A DNA stretch of 37,907 bases, taken from assembly GCA_035550075.1 (NCBI GenBank), contig DASZQG010000016.1, positions 1-37,907 on the forward strand, written 5' to 3'. Of the stretch, positions 7,916 to 15,155 are shown piece by piece (the first letter of the stretch is position 1; each line of letters opens with the position of its first letter). Source of the stretch: AWTP1-13 sp035550075 (GTDB lineage Bacteria > Pseudomonadota > Alphaproteobacteria > Rhizobiales > Hyphomicrobiaceae). A model generated the notes under the pieces. The model saw only the letters and a list, made by a program, of their open reading frames with translations. It searched no databases and had not been told where the DNA came from. The position numbers were made by a program, and so were the translations under genes.

Positions 7916-8271
7916 CTCACGGTTTCCTTGGTGCGTTTGCGAACGGGCTTGTCGGGGACACAGACGGGAGGCTGGCACGCCGAAGGGTTGCCGCCACAGC
8001 AGTTGTCGGTCAGGAATCCGAGCAGATTGTTCATGGTCTCGTAGCGCGCGGCGTAGATCAAAGACCGCCCCTGGCGCGCCACGCTGACCAAGCCGGCATG
8101 CCGCAGGCGGTCGAGATGGAAGGACAGCGTGTTGGGAGCAATGCCGAGGGCTGTTGCCACCTCCCCGGCGGCCATGCCATCTGGGCCGGCCTGGACGAGA
8201 AGGCGATAGACATCGAGCCGGTTGTCCTGGGCAAGGGCCGTCAGGGCGGCAATGGCGTCTGTCTTTTCCAT
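7912..8271 (-). CDS. arsR: ArsR-family metalloregulatory repressor
   Basis: This is a 119-residue winged-helix repressor, first gene of the arsRICaqpS operon. The DNA-binding region is about residues 33-65 (GEVATALGIAPNTLSFHLDRL). The classical ELCVCDL arsenic site of the E. coli type is absent. Instead the C-terminus has Cys91-Cys92, Cys99 and Cys104 (NCCGGNPSACQPPVC), followed by a basic tail. C-terminal vicinal cysteines are known As(III) or methylarsenite ligands in the ArsR proteins of Acidithiobacillus and Shewanella, so a similar sensor site is inferred. It begins at ATG 8271, directly next to the inverted repeat 8272-8291, and its stop overlaps arsI by 4 nt. It presumably represses its own operon. 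Confidence 0.93.
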   Translation of the reverse strand: MEKTDAIAALTALAQDNRLDVYRLLVQAGPDGMAAGEVATALGIAPNTLSFHLDRLRHAGLVSVARQGRSLIYAARYETMNNLLGFLTDNCCGGNPSACQPPVCVPDKPVRKRTKETVR

Positions 8272-8291
8272 ATTTCAAGTATTATTGAAAT
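8272..8291. promoter_or_regulatory. Probable ArsR operator
   Basis: A perfect inverted repeat, ATTTCAA - 6 bases - TTGAAAT, lies immediately upstream of the arsR start in an otherwise GC-rich setting. TTCAA/TTGAA half-sites with a spacer of about six bases are usual for ArsR-family repressors. Only 52 bases separate it from the divergent MFS gene, so the same site could control both directions. The overlap with the arsR translation start would place it within or just downstream of the arsR promoter. This role is an inference from position and symmetry. Confidence 0.65.
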
Positions 8292-8343
8292 GAGAAAGCC
8301 ACGTCAATATCCGGCGTGACACAGGGGCTGGAGGAACTGTCCG

Positions 8344-9555
8344 ATGGGGTTGCGGGGGCGAGGACTGACGGCTGCGATGTGTGTTGGCCAGGCGGGCAAC
8401 CTGCTCCCGCACGTTGTCGTGCCGGCCATCATGGCTCAGCATCTCATACCGGCCTGGCAGCTCAGCGCCAGCGAAGCAGGCCTGATGGCGAGCTCGTTCG
8501 CGCTCGGCTACATGGTGGCGGTGCCGTTTCTCACCGCGCTGACCGACCGGATCGACGCCCGGTCCATCCTGATGGCCGGGTCGGCGGTCAGCGGACTGGC
8601 CACCCTCGCCTTCGGCCTGTTCGCGCAGGGGCTATGGTCGGCGACGGCGATCTGGGCCCTTGCGGGGATCGGGTTCTCGGGCGCCTACATGCCCGGGCTG
8701 AAGGCGCTGGTTGATCGCCTGCCGCCGGGCGATACCTCGCGCAGCGTCACCATGTACACCTCGACGTTTTCCATCGGCGTCGGCCTGTCGTTTCTGATCG
8801 CGCAGATCGCGGCAGATGCGTTCGGCTGGCGGTGGGCGTTCTTCATCACCGGGCTTGGGCCGCTCGCCATGATCATCGTGTGCCTGAGCCTGGCGCCGGT
8901 CACCCCGGCTCCGTCGTCGCGGCGTCTGTTCGACTTCAAGCCCGTGTTCCGCAATCGCCGGGCGATGAGCTTCATCCTGGGGTACGGCGCGCATTGCTTC
9001 GAACTCTACGCGCTCAGAACCTGGATCGTGGCGTTCTGGACGTTTGTGGCGGCGCGCAACGGCGGCTCCGCGCTGCTCGAGCCGATCACCGTCAGCGTCA
9101 TCGCGGCGCTCCTGGCCATGCCGTCCAGCATCATCGGCAACGAGACCGCCATTCGCTTTGGCCGGCACCGCGCCATCGTGCTGTTCATGTGCGTCGCGGG
9201 GATCGTCGCGATCCTGATCGGCACCTCGACGAGCGCGCAGCCAGCGCTCCTGCTGCCGTTGCTGTTCGTCTACGCGATTGCCATTCCGGCCGACTCCGGC
9301 GCGCTCACCTCCGGCATGACCCTGAGCGCCGACCTGGAGCACCGCGGGGTGACGATGGCCGTGCACACCACCGTCGGCTTCGGGCTATCCGCCGCCGGCT
9401 CCTGGGTCATTGGCGTTGCTCTCGATGCCGGGGGTGGAATGGATACGTCGCGGGGCTGGCTCACCGCCTTTCTCGTGATGGCCGCCGGCGGCCTCATGGG
9501 TACCATCGCCGTTCTGGGGCTGCGCACCGAGAAAGCCGCGAGCAGCCCGCGCTGA
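8344..9555 (+). CDS. MFS transporter, divergent from the ars operon
   Basis: This is a 403-residue major facilitator with about twelve hydrophobic segments. It has an LTDRIDARSIL motif after the second helix, resembling the MFS motif A region, and Arg/His-rich loops on the cytoplasmic side. It starts at ATG 8344, ten bases after a GGAGG ribosome binding site. It is divergent from arsR across 72 bases holding the probable ArsR operator, so arsenic-responsive expression is plausible. Several MFS proteins in ars islands export organoarsenicals, but I cannot assign this one to ArsJ, ArsK or any other named arsenic exporter. No partner GAPDH gene (expected with ArsJ) is present. The substrate is unknown. 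Confidence 0.88.
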   Translation: MGLRGRGLTAAMCVGQAGNLLPHVVVPAIMAQHLIPAWQLSASEAGLMASSFALGYMVAVPFLTALTDRIDARSILMAGSAVSGLATLAFGLFAQGLWSATAIWALAGIGFSGAYMPGLKALVDRLPPGDTSRSVTMYTSTFSIGVGLSFLIAQIAADAFGWRWAFFITGLGPLAMIIVCLSLAPVTPAPSSRRLFDFKPVFRNRRAMSFILGYGAHCFELYALRTWIVAFWTFVAARNGGSALLEPITVSVIAALLAMPSSIIGNETAIRFGRHRAIVLFMCVAGIVAILIGTSTSAQPALLLPLLFVYAIAIPADSGALTSGMTLSADLEHRGVTMAVHTTVGFGLSAAGSWVIGVALDAGGGMDTSRGWLTAFLVMAAGGLMGTIAVLGLRTEKAASSPR

Positions 9556-9565
9556 AGGCAACGGA

Positions 9566-9588
9566 GTTGGGCTGCCCGTCCGCCCAAC
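9566..9588. terminator. Hairpin between convergent genes
   Basis: A 7-bp stem GTTGGGC/GCCCAAC with a nine-base loop lies between the stop of the MFS gene and the stop of the convergent FNR-type regulator. There is no T-run on either side, so termination here would be weak or Rho-assisted. The position between two converging stops is the main argument. Confidence 0.4.
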
Positions 9589-9591
9589 GTC

Positions 9592-10287
9592 TCAGCGGCT
9601 GCCTTCGGCCAGGCAATCGAGCTGGGCGAGGTCGAGCAGCTTCACTTCATTGGCATGTGGCAGTTCGATAAGCTTCATCAGCTTGAGCTTGGTGAACGTG
9701 CGGCTGACGGTTTCGATGGTAAGCCCCAGAAAATCGCCGATATCAGTGCGGGTCATCGGCAGTTCGAAGGCACTCGGGTCCTGACCGTTGCGTTGATTGC
9801 GCCGCGAAAGAGCCAGCAGAAAGCTCGCCACCCGCTCCATGGCGCTGCGCTGCCCGGTGGTCAGCATCAGGTCCTGCGTTGCGGCGAGCTCGCGCGCCAT
9901 CGCCTCATAAAGCTTGAAACCCAGGCTCGGATCGGCGTCGGCCGCCTGACGCAAGTTGGCGACCGGCAGGGCGCGCACCCGCGTGGGCTTCACCGCCTGG
10001 GCGTTCATTCCATGCTCTTTGCCAACGCCAAGCCCGACGATATCGCCGGGGTAGGCGAACCCGACCACCTGCCGGCGGCCGTCCGCCAGCACTTTGTAGA
10101 TGGCGATGGCTCCGGTCTCGATTCGGTAGACGTGAGACCGCGGGTCGCCTTCCGCAAACAGGAGTTCCTTCGCCTCGACCCGCGATAGGGCGGCCCTGGC
10201 CAGGTTTTGCTCGAAAGTGCTCGAGGAGCGGGGAACCGAATTATAGCCGGCGGCACGGTGGCTGATGGCCTGAGACTGAACCTGCAT
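9592..10287 (-). CDS. Crp/Fnr-family regulator, FixK-like
   Basis: This is a 231-residue transcription regulator with an N-terminal cyclic-nucleotide-binding-type beta barrel (about residues 30-150) and a C-terminal winged helix (about 175-225). The recognition helix contains ETVSR, the Glu-Ser-Arg pattern that in Fnr/FixK proteins reads TTGAT half-sites. There is no N-terminal cysteine cluster, so it should not hold an oxygen-sensing Fe-S centre itself. This matches FixK-type proteins, which are controlled by expression. A strong ribosome binding site, GGAGGT, precedes ATG 10287. No FNR box was found in its 118-base upstream gap. It follows the TRAP genes in the same direction but has its own ribosome binding site. 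Its targets cannot be read here. Confidence 0.87.
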   Translation of the reverse strand: MQVQSQAISHRAAGYNSVPRSSSTFEQNLARAALSRVEAKELLFAEGDPRSHVYRIETGAIAIYKVLADGRRQVVGFAYPGDIVGLGVGKEHGMNAQAVKPTRVRALPVANLRQAADADPSLGFKLYEAMARELAATQDLMLTTGQRSAMERVASFLLALSRRNQRNGQDPSAFELPMTRTDIGDFLGLTIETVSRTFTKLKLMKLIELPHANEVKLLDLAQLDCLAEGSR

Positions 10288-10405
10288 CGGGGACCTCCGT
10301 TAATTTTCGGTTGCCCCGTTGCACCATGCTCATGTCGCGCGCTTTTCCCGCCCGCGTACCCGATTGTAACGAGATGTATCAGTGCGCTGCGGCTGTGCGC
10401 GGCAC

Positions 10406-11704
10406 CTAGCGCAACACCAGCACGCCCACGGCGATCGCGGGAATGATGAGGATCAGAGCCAGGGCGATGATATCCGCCACCACGAACGGCATCACGCCCC
10501 TGAAGATCCGCCCCAGCGCCAGGTCGGGGATCACGGTCTTCACCACGAATACGTTCATGCCGATGGGCGGCGTGATCAGTCCCATCTCCACGACCAGGAT
10601 CATGATGATGCCGAACCAGATCAGGTCGACATCCAGCTGGATCAGCGTCGGGAGGAACACCGGCACCACCAGTAGCAGCAGACCGACGCTCTCGAAGATC
10701 ATGCCGAGGATGATGTTGATGATGCACACCGCCACCACGACGCCGATGGCGGAGAGGTGCATGTCGTCAACGATGTTAACCAGATCGCCGGGCAGGCCCG
10801 ACAGGTTGATGAAGTTGGCGAACACCTGAGCGCCGAAGATGACGGTGAACAGCGTCGCCGTGGTCTTGCAGGCTTCGATCAGCGACGCATAAAGGTCCCG
10901 CAACGAGCGCAGGTGCCCGCGCCAGATTGCGAACAGCGCCGCGCCCATGGCGCCCATGCCGGACGCCTCGGTGGGGGTGAACGCGCCGGCGTAGATCCCG
11001 CCGAGCACGAATACGAACAGCGCCAGCACGGGCCACACGCGCAGATAGGCCTGCCAGCGTTCGGGGCGGGACATGGGTTTGCCGGCCGGGCCGCTTCCGG
11101 GATTGCGCAGAACGCTGGCGTAGACCGCGCCCATGAACAGCAGCGTGAGCAGGATGCCCGGCACGACGCCGGCGATGAACATCTGGCCGACATCGACCTG
11201 CGCCACCAGCGAATAGATCACCATCGGAACGGACGGCGGAATCATGATGCCGAGCGTTCCGCCTGCCGAGATGACGCCGGAGGACAGGGAATCGTCATAG
11301 CGGTAGCTGCGCATGTGCGGCATGGCCACCTTGGCCATGGTCGCGGCCGTCGCCAGGGAAGAGCCGGAGACCGCCGCAAAGCCGGCGCAGGCGAGCACGG
11401 TGGATTGGGCGAGGCCGCCGCGAAACCGGCCGACCATCGCATAAGACGCGCGGTACAGGTCTTCCGAAATGTGCGAACGATAAATGAAGACGCCCATCAG
11501 CACGAACAGCGGGATCACGGAAAGGCCGTAGCTGCTGCCCGTCTCCACGACCTGCTGGGACATCATCGTGAATGCGGCGTGCCAGTCCCATCCCCTCGTA
11601 TACGCGAAGCCGACGAGGCCGACCGCCAGGGTAGCGAAACCCAGAGGGAAGCCGATGAACGACAGCACAAGCAGAACGGCAAAGCCGATGATCGCAAGCG
11701 TCAT
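10406..11704 (-). CDS. dctM: TRAP transporter large permease subunit (DctM family)
   Basis: This is the 432-residue membrane subunit of a tripartite ATP-independent periplasmic transporter, the part that carries the substrate with sodium ions. It is hydrophobic throughout, with about twelve helices. It has typical DctM blocks such as GGTLGIMIPPSVPMVIYSL and TPTEASGMGAMGA in the two related halves, and MGLITPPIGMNVFV near the end. The start overlaps the dctQ stop by 4 nt (ATGA), so the two membrane subunits are coupled. It forms the end of the sulfatase-dctP-dctQ-dctM run. The stop TAG is followed by 118 bases without a clear terminator before the FixK-like gene. Confidence 0.95.
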   Translation of the reverse strand: MTLAIIGFAVLLVLSFIGFPLGFATLAVGLVGFAYTRGWDWHAAFTMMSQQVVETGSSYGLSVIPLFVLMGVFIYRSHISEDLYRASYAMVGRFRGGLAQSTVLACAGFAAVSGSSLATAATMAKVAMPHMRSYRYDDSLSSGVISAGGTLGIMIPPSVPMVIYSLVAQVDVGQMFIAGVVPGILLTLLFMGAVYASVLRNPGSGPAGKPMSRPERWQAYLRVWPVLALFVFVLGGIYAGAFTPTEASGMGAMGAALFAIWRGHLRSLRDLYASLIEACKTTATLFTVIFGAQVFANFINLSGLPGDLVNIVDDMHLSAIGVVVAVCIINIILGMIFESVGLLLLVVPVFLPTLIQLDVDLIWFGIIMILVVEMGLITPPIGMNVFVVKTVIPDLALGRIFRGVMPFVVADIIALALILIIPAIAVGVLVLR

Positions 11705-12246
11705 GGAGCAAAATCGCGGTTGCTGGTCTCGTTAGGCGCCGCCTCGTCTGGCGACAACTCCGGGCGGACCCGTTCCAGGTAGCCGCGCGTCTTGCCGGTG
11801 GCCGTGAGCATGAGGAGGACGCCGATCGCCGACAGCACGCCGCCGGCTGCCGGCATGACCCACAGCGGCAGGTCAAGGACCGGCGAACGCATGCCGTTGC
11901 TCCACAAATCGATGCCGTGCGCCAGCAGGTGCCACGTGATGAGCGCATAGCAGCCGATGGAAAACAGAACGACCGCCCAGCGGCGCACGTTCGGCACAAA
12001 GCGCTCGATCCAGCTGTCGAACATCGTGATGGTGATGTGATCGTTGCTGGCGGTCACGAACGCGATGCCTGCGAAGATCGTCAGGATCATCAGGTATTCC
12101 ACGATCTCGGCCGTGCCGAAGATCGATTTGTGGAAGCCATAGCGCCCGACGACGTCAACGAACGTCAGGCTCATCATCACCAGCAGCGCGGTGCCGGCGA
12201 CGGCCGCCAGCACCCGCGCCGTAAGGACAAAGATCCGATCGAGCAT
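11701..12246 (-). CDS. dctQ: TRAP transporter small permease subunit (DctQ family)
   Basis: This is a 181-residue protein with four hydrophobic helices, the usual small TRAP subunit that connects the binding protein with DctM. Recognisable are the N-terminal helix after MLDRIFVLTARVLA and the central region FDSWIERFVP between helices 2 and 3. The C-terminal tail is charged. The start at 12246 is preceded by an AAAAGG ribosome binding site. It begins 20 bases after the dctP stop and overlaps dctM by 4 nt. The length is within the family range (about 160-190). Small TRAP subunits are poorly conserved, so the call leans on the two neighbours. Confidence 0.92.
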   Translation of the reverse strand: MLDRIFVLTARVLAAVAGTALLVMMSLTFVDVVGRYGFHKSIFGTAEIVEYLMILTIFAGIAFVTASNDHITITMFDSWIERFVPNVRRWAVVLFSIGCYALITWHLLAHGIDLWSNGMRSPVLDLPLWVMPAAGGVLSAIGVLLMLTATGKTRGYLERVRPELSPDEAAPNETSNRDFAP

Positions 12247-12266
12247 GCTCGACCTTTTCCGCTGGG

Positions 12267-13316
12267 TTATCTTGCGCTGGCCTGAGTCTGGTGCAGGGCC
12301 TGCTCATAGTAGGCGATAGCGGCGTTGCCATCGACGCCCATGGCGCCGACACGCTTGACCCAGGCTTCCGTCACGGGCTTGCCCAGCGCCTTCAGCGCGG
12401 CCAGCGTCTCGTCGGAGCCCGCGAGCCGCTTGATGTCTCCGGCCAGGAACTTCGCCTTGTCGCTCTCCTGGTTGGTGTCCTGCAGCTTGCCGGCCCAGCG
12501 GGCGAAATCCTCGCCCAGCGCGTCGCGCACCGCCTTCTGGTCGGCGGGGCTGAGCTTCGCCCATTTCTTCTCGCTGACGAAGAACGAGAAGCTCGGCTGG
12601 AAGATCTTGTTTTTGAAGATCGTCACCGACTTCGTATACGTGCGCAGCTTGAACTGCTGTGCCGACCCGATCGAGATGCCCGTGTAGCCGTCGACCACAC
12701 CCTTGGAAATGATCTCGAGCATCTGCACCGCGGGTCCCGCGACCACGGGGGAACCGGTTGCCTTGATGATGTTGGCAACGGTGCCGGGCAGCGCCCACAT
12801 CTTGCGGTCCTTGATGTCGTCGATGGTCCGGATCGGCGCGTCGGTCGTGGAATAGAACTCCGCGCCGTTGCTGGCCCAGACGGACAGCAGCACCACGTCC
12901 TTGTATTCGTGCTTGTCGGCAAAAAACTTCTGGTAGGTCCGCCAGAGCGCAACGCTGGCCTGCTCGGAGCTCTCCACGCCGACGAACGGAAGCTGCGCCA
13001 CCTGCACGCCCGCCACCTTGTTGGAAAGGAACTGATTGAATTGCAGGGTGCCGTCGGCAACGCCGTTGACGACCGCGTCGTAGAGATCCGGCGGCGGGGC
13101 CACGCTCTTGGGAGGAATGGTGACCGTGACACGGCCATTCGTCGCCTTGGTGATCCGCTTGCCGAGTTCCGGCACCATCTGGCGGCACACATAGTGCTGC
13201 GGGGGGAAGAAGCAGTTGAACAGAATGTTCTCCGCCGCGCCCGCTTCACTCGGCACCATCGCGCCGGCCAGGCCGGCAACGGCGGCATATCGCAGATAGG
13301 ACAGTGTTGTTTTCAT
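12267..13316 (-). CDS. dctP: TRAP transporter solute-binding protein (DctP family)
   Basis: This is the periplasmic binding component, 349 residues from ATG 13316, which has a GGGAGG ribosome binding site. A signal peptide (about residues 1-27, ending EAGA) leads to the mature start AENILF. The mature protein shows DctP features: NGRVTVTIPP, GVADGTLQF, the IRTIDDIKDRKMWALPG block with the conserved Arg of the ligand site (RKMW), and LSPADQKAV near the C-terminus. The mature N-terminal part has two Cys (FNCFFPPQHYVC) that could form a disulfide. The substrate is not evident; in most relatives the conserved Arg binds a carboxylate. The sulfatase gene upstream suggests a sulfo- or phospho-ester or its product. 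Confidence 0.93.
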   Translation of the reverse strand: MKTTLSYLRYAAVAGLAGAMVPSEAGAAENILFNCFFPPQHYVCRQMVPELGKRITKATNGRVTVTIPPKSVAPPPDLYDAVVNGVADGTLQFNQFLSNKVAGVQVAQLPFVGVESSEQASVALWRTYQKFFADKHEYKDVVLLSVWASNGAEFYSTTDAPIRTIDDIKDRKMWALPGTVANIIKATGSPVVAGPAVQMLEIISKGVVDGYTGISIGSAQQFKLRTYTKSVTIFKNKIFQPSFSFFVSEKKWAKLSPADQKAVRDALGEDFARWAGKLQDTNQESDKAKFLAGDIKRLAGSDETLAALKALGKPVTEAWVKRVGAMGVDGNAAIAYYEQALHQTQASAR

Positions 13317-13396
13317 CGGTTGCCTCCCTTTGATCGAGCAGTCTTCTTTCATGCTTGTCCGCGGCAGACCGCGAACCACGCGCCTCGGCGCGTCCG

Positions 13397-15040
13397 TCAG
13401 CCTTCCCCGCCCAGGTATCCGCTCCACAACTCGGGCGATAGTTCACTTTCGTCCCACACGCCGATCAGGATGCCCCGCCGCACGGCCTTGCCGCGCATGG
13501 CGCGCACCTGGCTCTCCGACAGCGTCGTGCGCTGTGAAAGCCGCAAACCCCACTGGGCGAGCACGGCGGCGAAGCGTTGCCTCTCGGCCTCGTGGCGGGG
13601 GTCGGCGCCCAGATCATTGAACTCGCTGGGATCGGACTCCAGGTCATAAAGCATCGGCCGGAAACCGATGGCATGGACGTACTTCCAGCGTTTGTCGGCA
13701 ACCATGAACAGGCGCGAGTCGCGCGGGGCAACCTCGAGCTTGGCGCCGACCGGGAGCGCGTAGTCGTATTCACTGATCGCAAAGCTGCGCCACGACGGCG
13801 GCTGGCGCCCGCGCAGGAAGGCCAGGAGCGAACGCCCCTCGAGCCGGTGCGATTGCTCGGCCGGGTCGGCGCCCAGGGCCTCCAGAAACGTCGGGATCAG
13901 GTCGATGGTCTCCACCAGCTCGTCGCACACCGATCCGCGCGCCGGGTCTGCCTCGGCCGAAGGATCGCAAATGATCAGCGGGACTTTCACCGAGGGCTCA
14001 TGGAACAGGTCCTTCTCGCCCATCCAGTGGTCGCCCAGGTAGTCGCCGTGATCGGAGGTGAAGACGATCAGGGTAGTGTCGAACAGGCCGCGGCGCTTCA
14101 TGTAGTCGAACAGCAGGCCGAGCTGGTCGTCGATCTGCTTGATGAGCCCCATGTAGATCGGGATTACCGATTGCCGGACCTCGTCGCGCGCGAAGGTCTT
14201 CGCCACGCGCTGGTCCATGAATGCGCGATAGACCGGATGCGGGTCGCGCCGTTCCTCCTCGGAGCGCACCGCCGGCATCACGTCAGCGGGTCCATACATG
14301 TCGTTGTAGGGCGCGGGCGCGATGTAGGGCCAGTGCGGCTTGATATAGGAGAGGTGCAAGCACCAGGGCTGTTCGCCGGCTTCCTCCATGAAATCCATGG
14401 CGCGGCGCGTCATGTAGGGCGTTTCGGAATCCTCCTCGCGGACCCGGGCCGGCTTGCGGGCATTGCGCATCGCCCAGCCGGACGCGAGCGCGTTGCCCTC
14501 GCCCTGGGCGGCATTCGCCCAGTCGTGCCACGGGTTGTCCCCGCCGTAGCCCTTCTCGTTGAGATAGCGGTTATAGCGCGGCAGTTGCGGATCGTAGCGG
14601 CCATCCGGGCCCAGCGCGTGCAGGCCGTCGTCGCGGTCGTAGGGGTCGAACCCGCACTCCGACACTCGCACGCCGATGATCGAGTTCGGGTCGATGCCGA
14701 GGCGCTGCATGCCCTCGGTATCGGCGCGCATGTGTGTCTTGCCGACGAGAACCGCTTTCACGCCGAGGGGCCGCAGGTAATCCCCCAGCGTCATTTCCCC
14801 GACCTTCAGCGGGTAGCCGTTCCAGGCGGCGCCATGCGATTGCACATAGCGCCCGGTATAAAAGCTCATGCGCGAGGCGCCGCAGACCGGCGACTGCACG
14901 TAGGCCCGCGTGAACCGGACGCCTTTCGCGGCCAGCGCGTCGATGTTGGGAGTGTGCAGCTTGGGATGGCCGTAGCAGGACAGATAGTCCCAGCGTAGCT
15001 GGTCGCACATGACGAACAGGACGTTGCGGACGGACCCCAT
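13397..15040 (-). CDS. Sulfatase / phosphonate monoester hydrolase family enzyme
   Basis: This is a 547-residue alkaline-phosphatase-superfamily hydrolase. The N-terminal VLFVMCDQLRWDYLSC supplies the first metal Asp. The active-site motif is SPVCGASR, with Cys52 expected to be oxidised to formylglycine. The Pro of the standard C-x-P-x-R motif is replaced by Ala54. FTSDHGDYLGDH carries metal-binding Asp and His, and SDPSEFNDLG near the C-terminus is typical of arylsulfatase/phosphonate hydrolase relatives. No signal peptide is seen from ATG 15040, so it is probably cytoplasmic. The gene lies 80 bases upstream of dctP in the same direction and divergent from an IclR regulator, so it probably acts on what the TRAP system imports. 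Choline-sulfatase or aryl-sulfatase activities are alternatives. No maturation enzyme is in the window. Confidence 0.85.
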   Translation of the reverse strand: MGSVRNVLFVMCDQLRWDYLSCYGHPKLHTPNIDALAAKGVRFTRAYVQSPVCGASRMSFYTGRYVQSHGAAWNGYPLKVGEMTLGDYLRPLGVKAVLVGKTHMRADTEGMQRLGIDPNSIIGVRVSECGFDPYDRDDGLHALGPDGRYDPQLPRYNRYLNEKGYGGDNPWHDWANAAQGEGNALASGWAMRNARKPARVREEDSETPYMTRRAMDFMEEAGEQPWCLHLSYIKPHWPYIAPAPYNDMYGPADVMPAVRSEEERRDPHPVYRAFMDQRVAKTFARDEVRQSVIPIYMGLIKQIDDQLGLLFDYMKRRGLFDTTLIVFTSDHGDYLGDHWMGEKDLFHEPSVKVPLIICDPSAEADPARGSVCDELVETIDLIPTFLEALGADPAEQSHRLEGRSLLAFLRGRQPPSWRSFAISEYDYALPVGAKLEVAPRDSRLFMVADKRWKYVHAIGFRPMLYDLESDPSEFNDLGADPRHEAERQRFAAVLAQWGLRLSQRTTLSESQVRAMRGKAVRRGILIGVWDESELSPELWSGYLGGEG

Positions 15041-15128
15041 GCGTGCTGCGCGAGCGCGTAGCTCTCCTCCCCGGCGACCCGCGGCAGGGTCGAACAACAG
15101 CGCAGGCTCGGCAAATACAATTGCACGG

Positions 15129-15147
15129 CGTGCCGCTCTGCGGCACG
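15129..15147. promoter_or_regulatory. Perfect inverted repeat, probable IclR-type operator
   Basis: CGTGCCGC - TCT - GCGGCACG is a perfect 8-bp inverted repeat with a 3-base centre, ending eight bases before the iclR start. It sits in the 115-base divergent gap between the regulator and the sulfatase-TRAP genes. IclR-family proteins commonly bind such imperfect or perfect palindromes in a shared promoter and regulate themselves and the neighbouring catabolic operon. It is too close to the iclR start for a transcription terminator to make sense. Function is inferred from place and symmetry. Confidence 0.55.
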
Positions 15148-15155
15148 ATGACGCC

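Noticed and set aside
10288..10405. FNR/FixK box upstream of the FixK-like gene
   Set aside because: A partial TTGT...ATCA arrangement is present, but the spacing and half-sites do not fit TTGAT-N4-ATCAA.
13378..13393. ACGCGC/GCGCGT hairpin between sulfatase and dctP
   Set aside because: The stem is short, lacks a T-run and lies within closely spaced same-strand genes, so a terminator is not supported.
13577..14998. Long plus-strand open frame antisense to the sulfatase gene
   Set aside because: The sulfatase motifs on the minus strand are unambiguous, and the antisense frame is a shadow.
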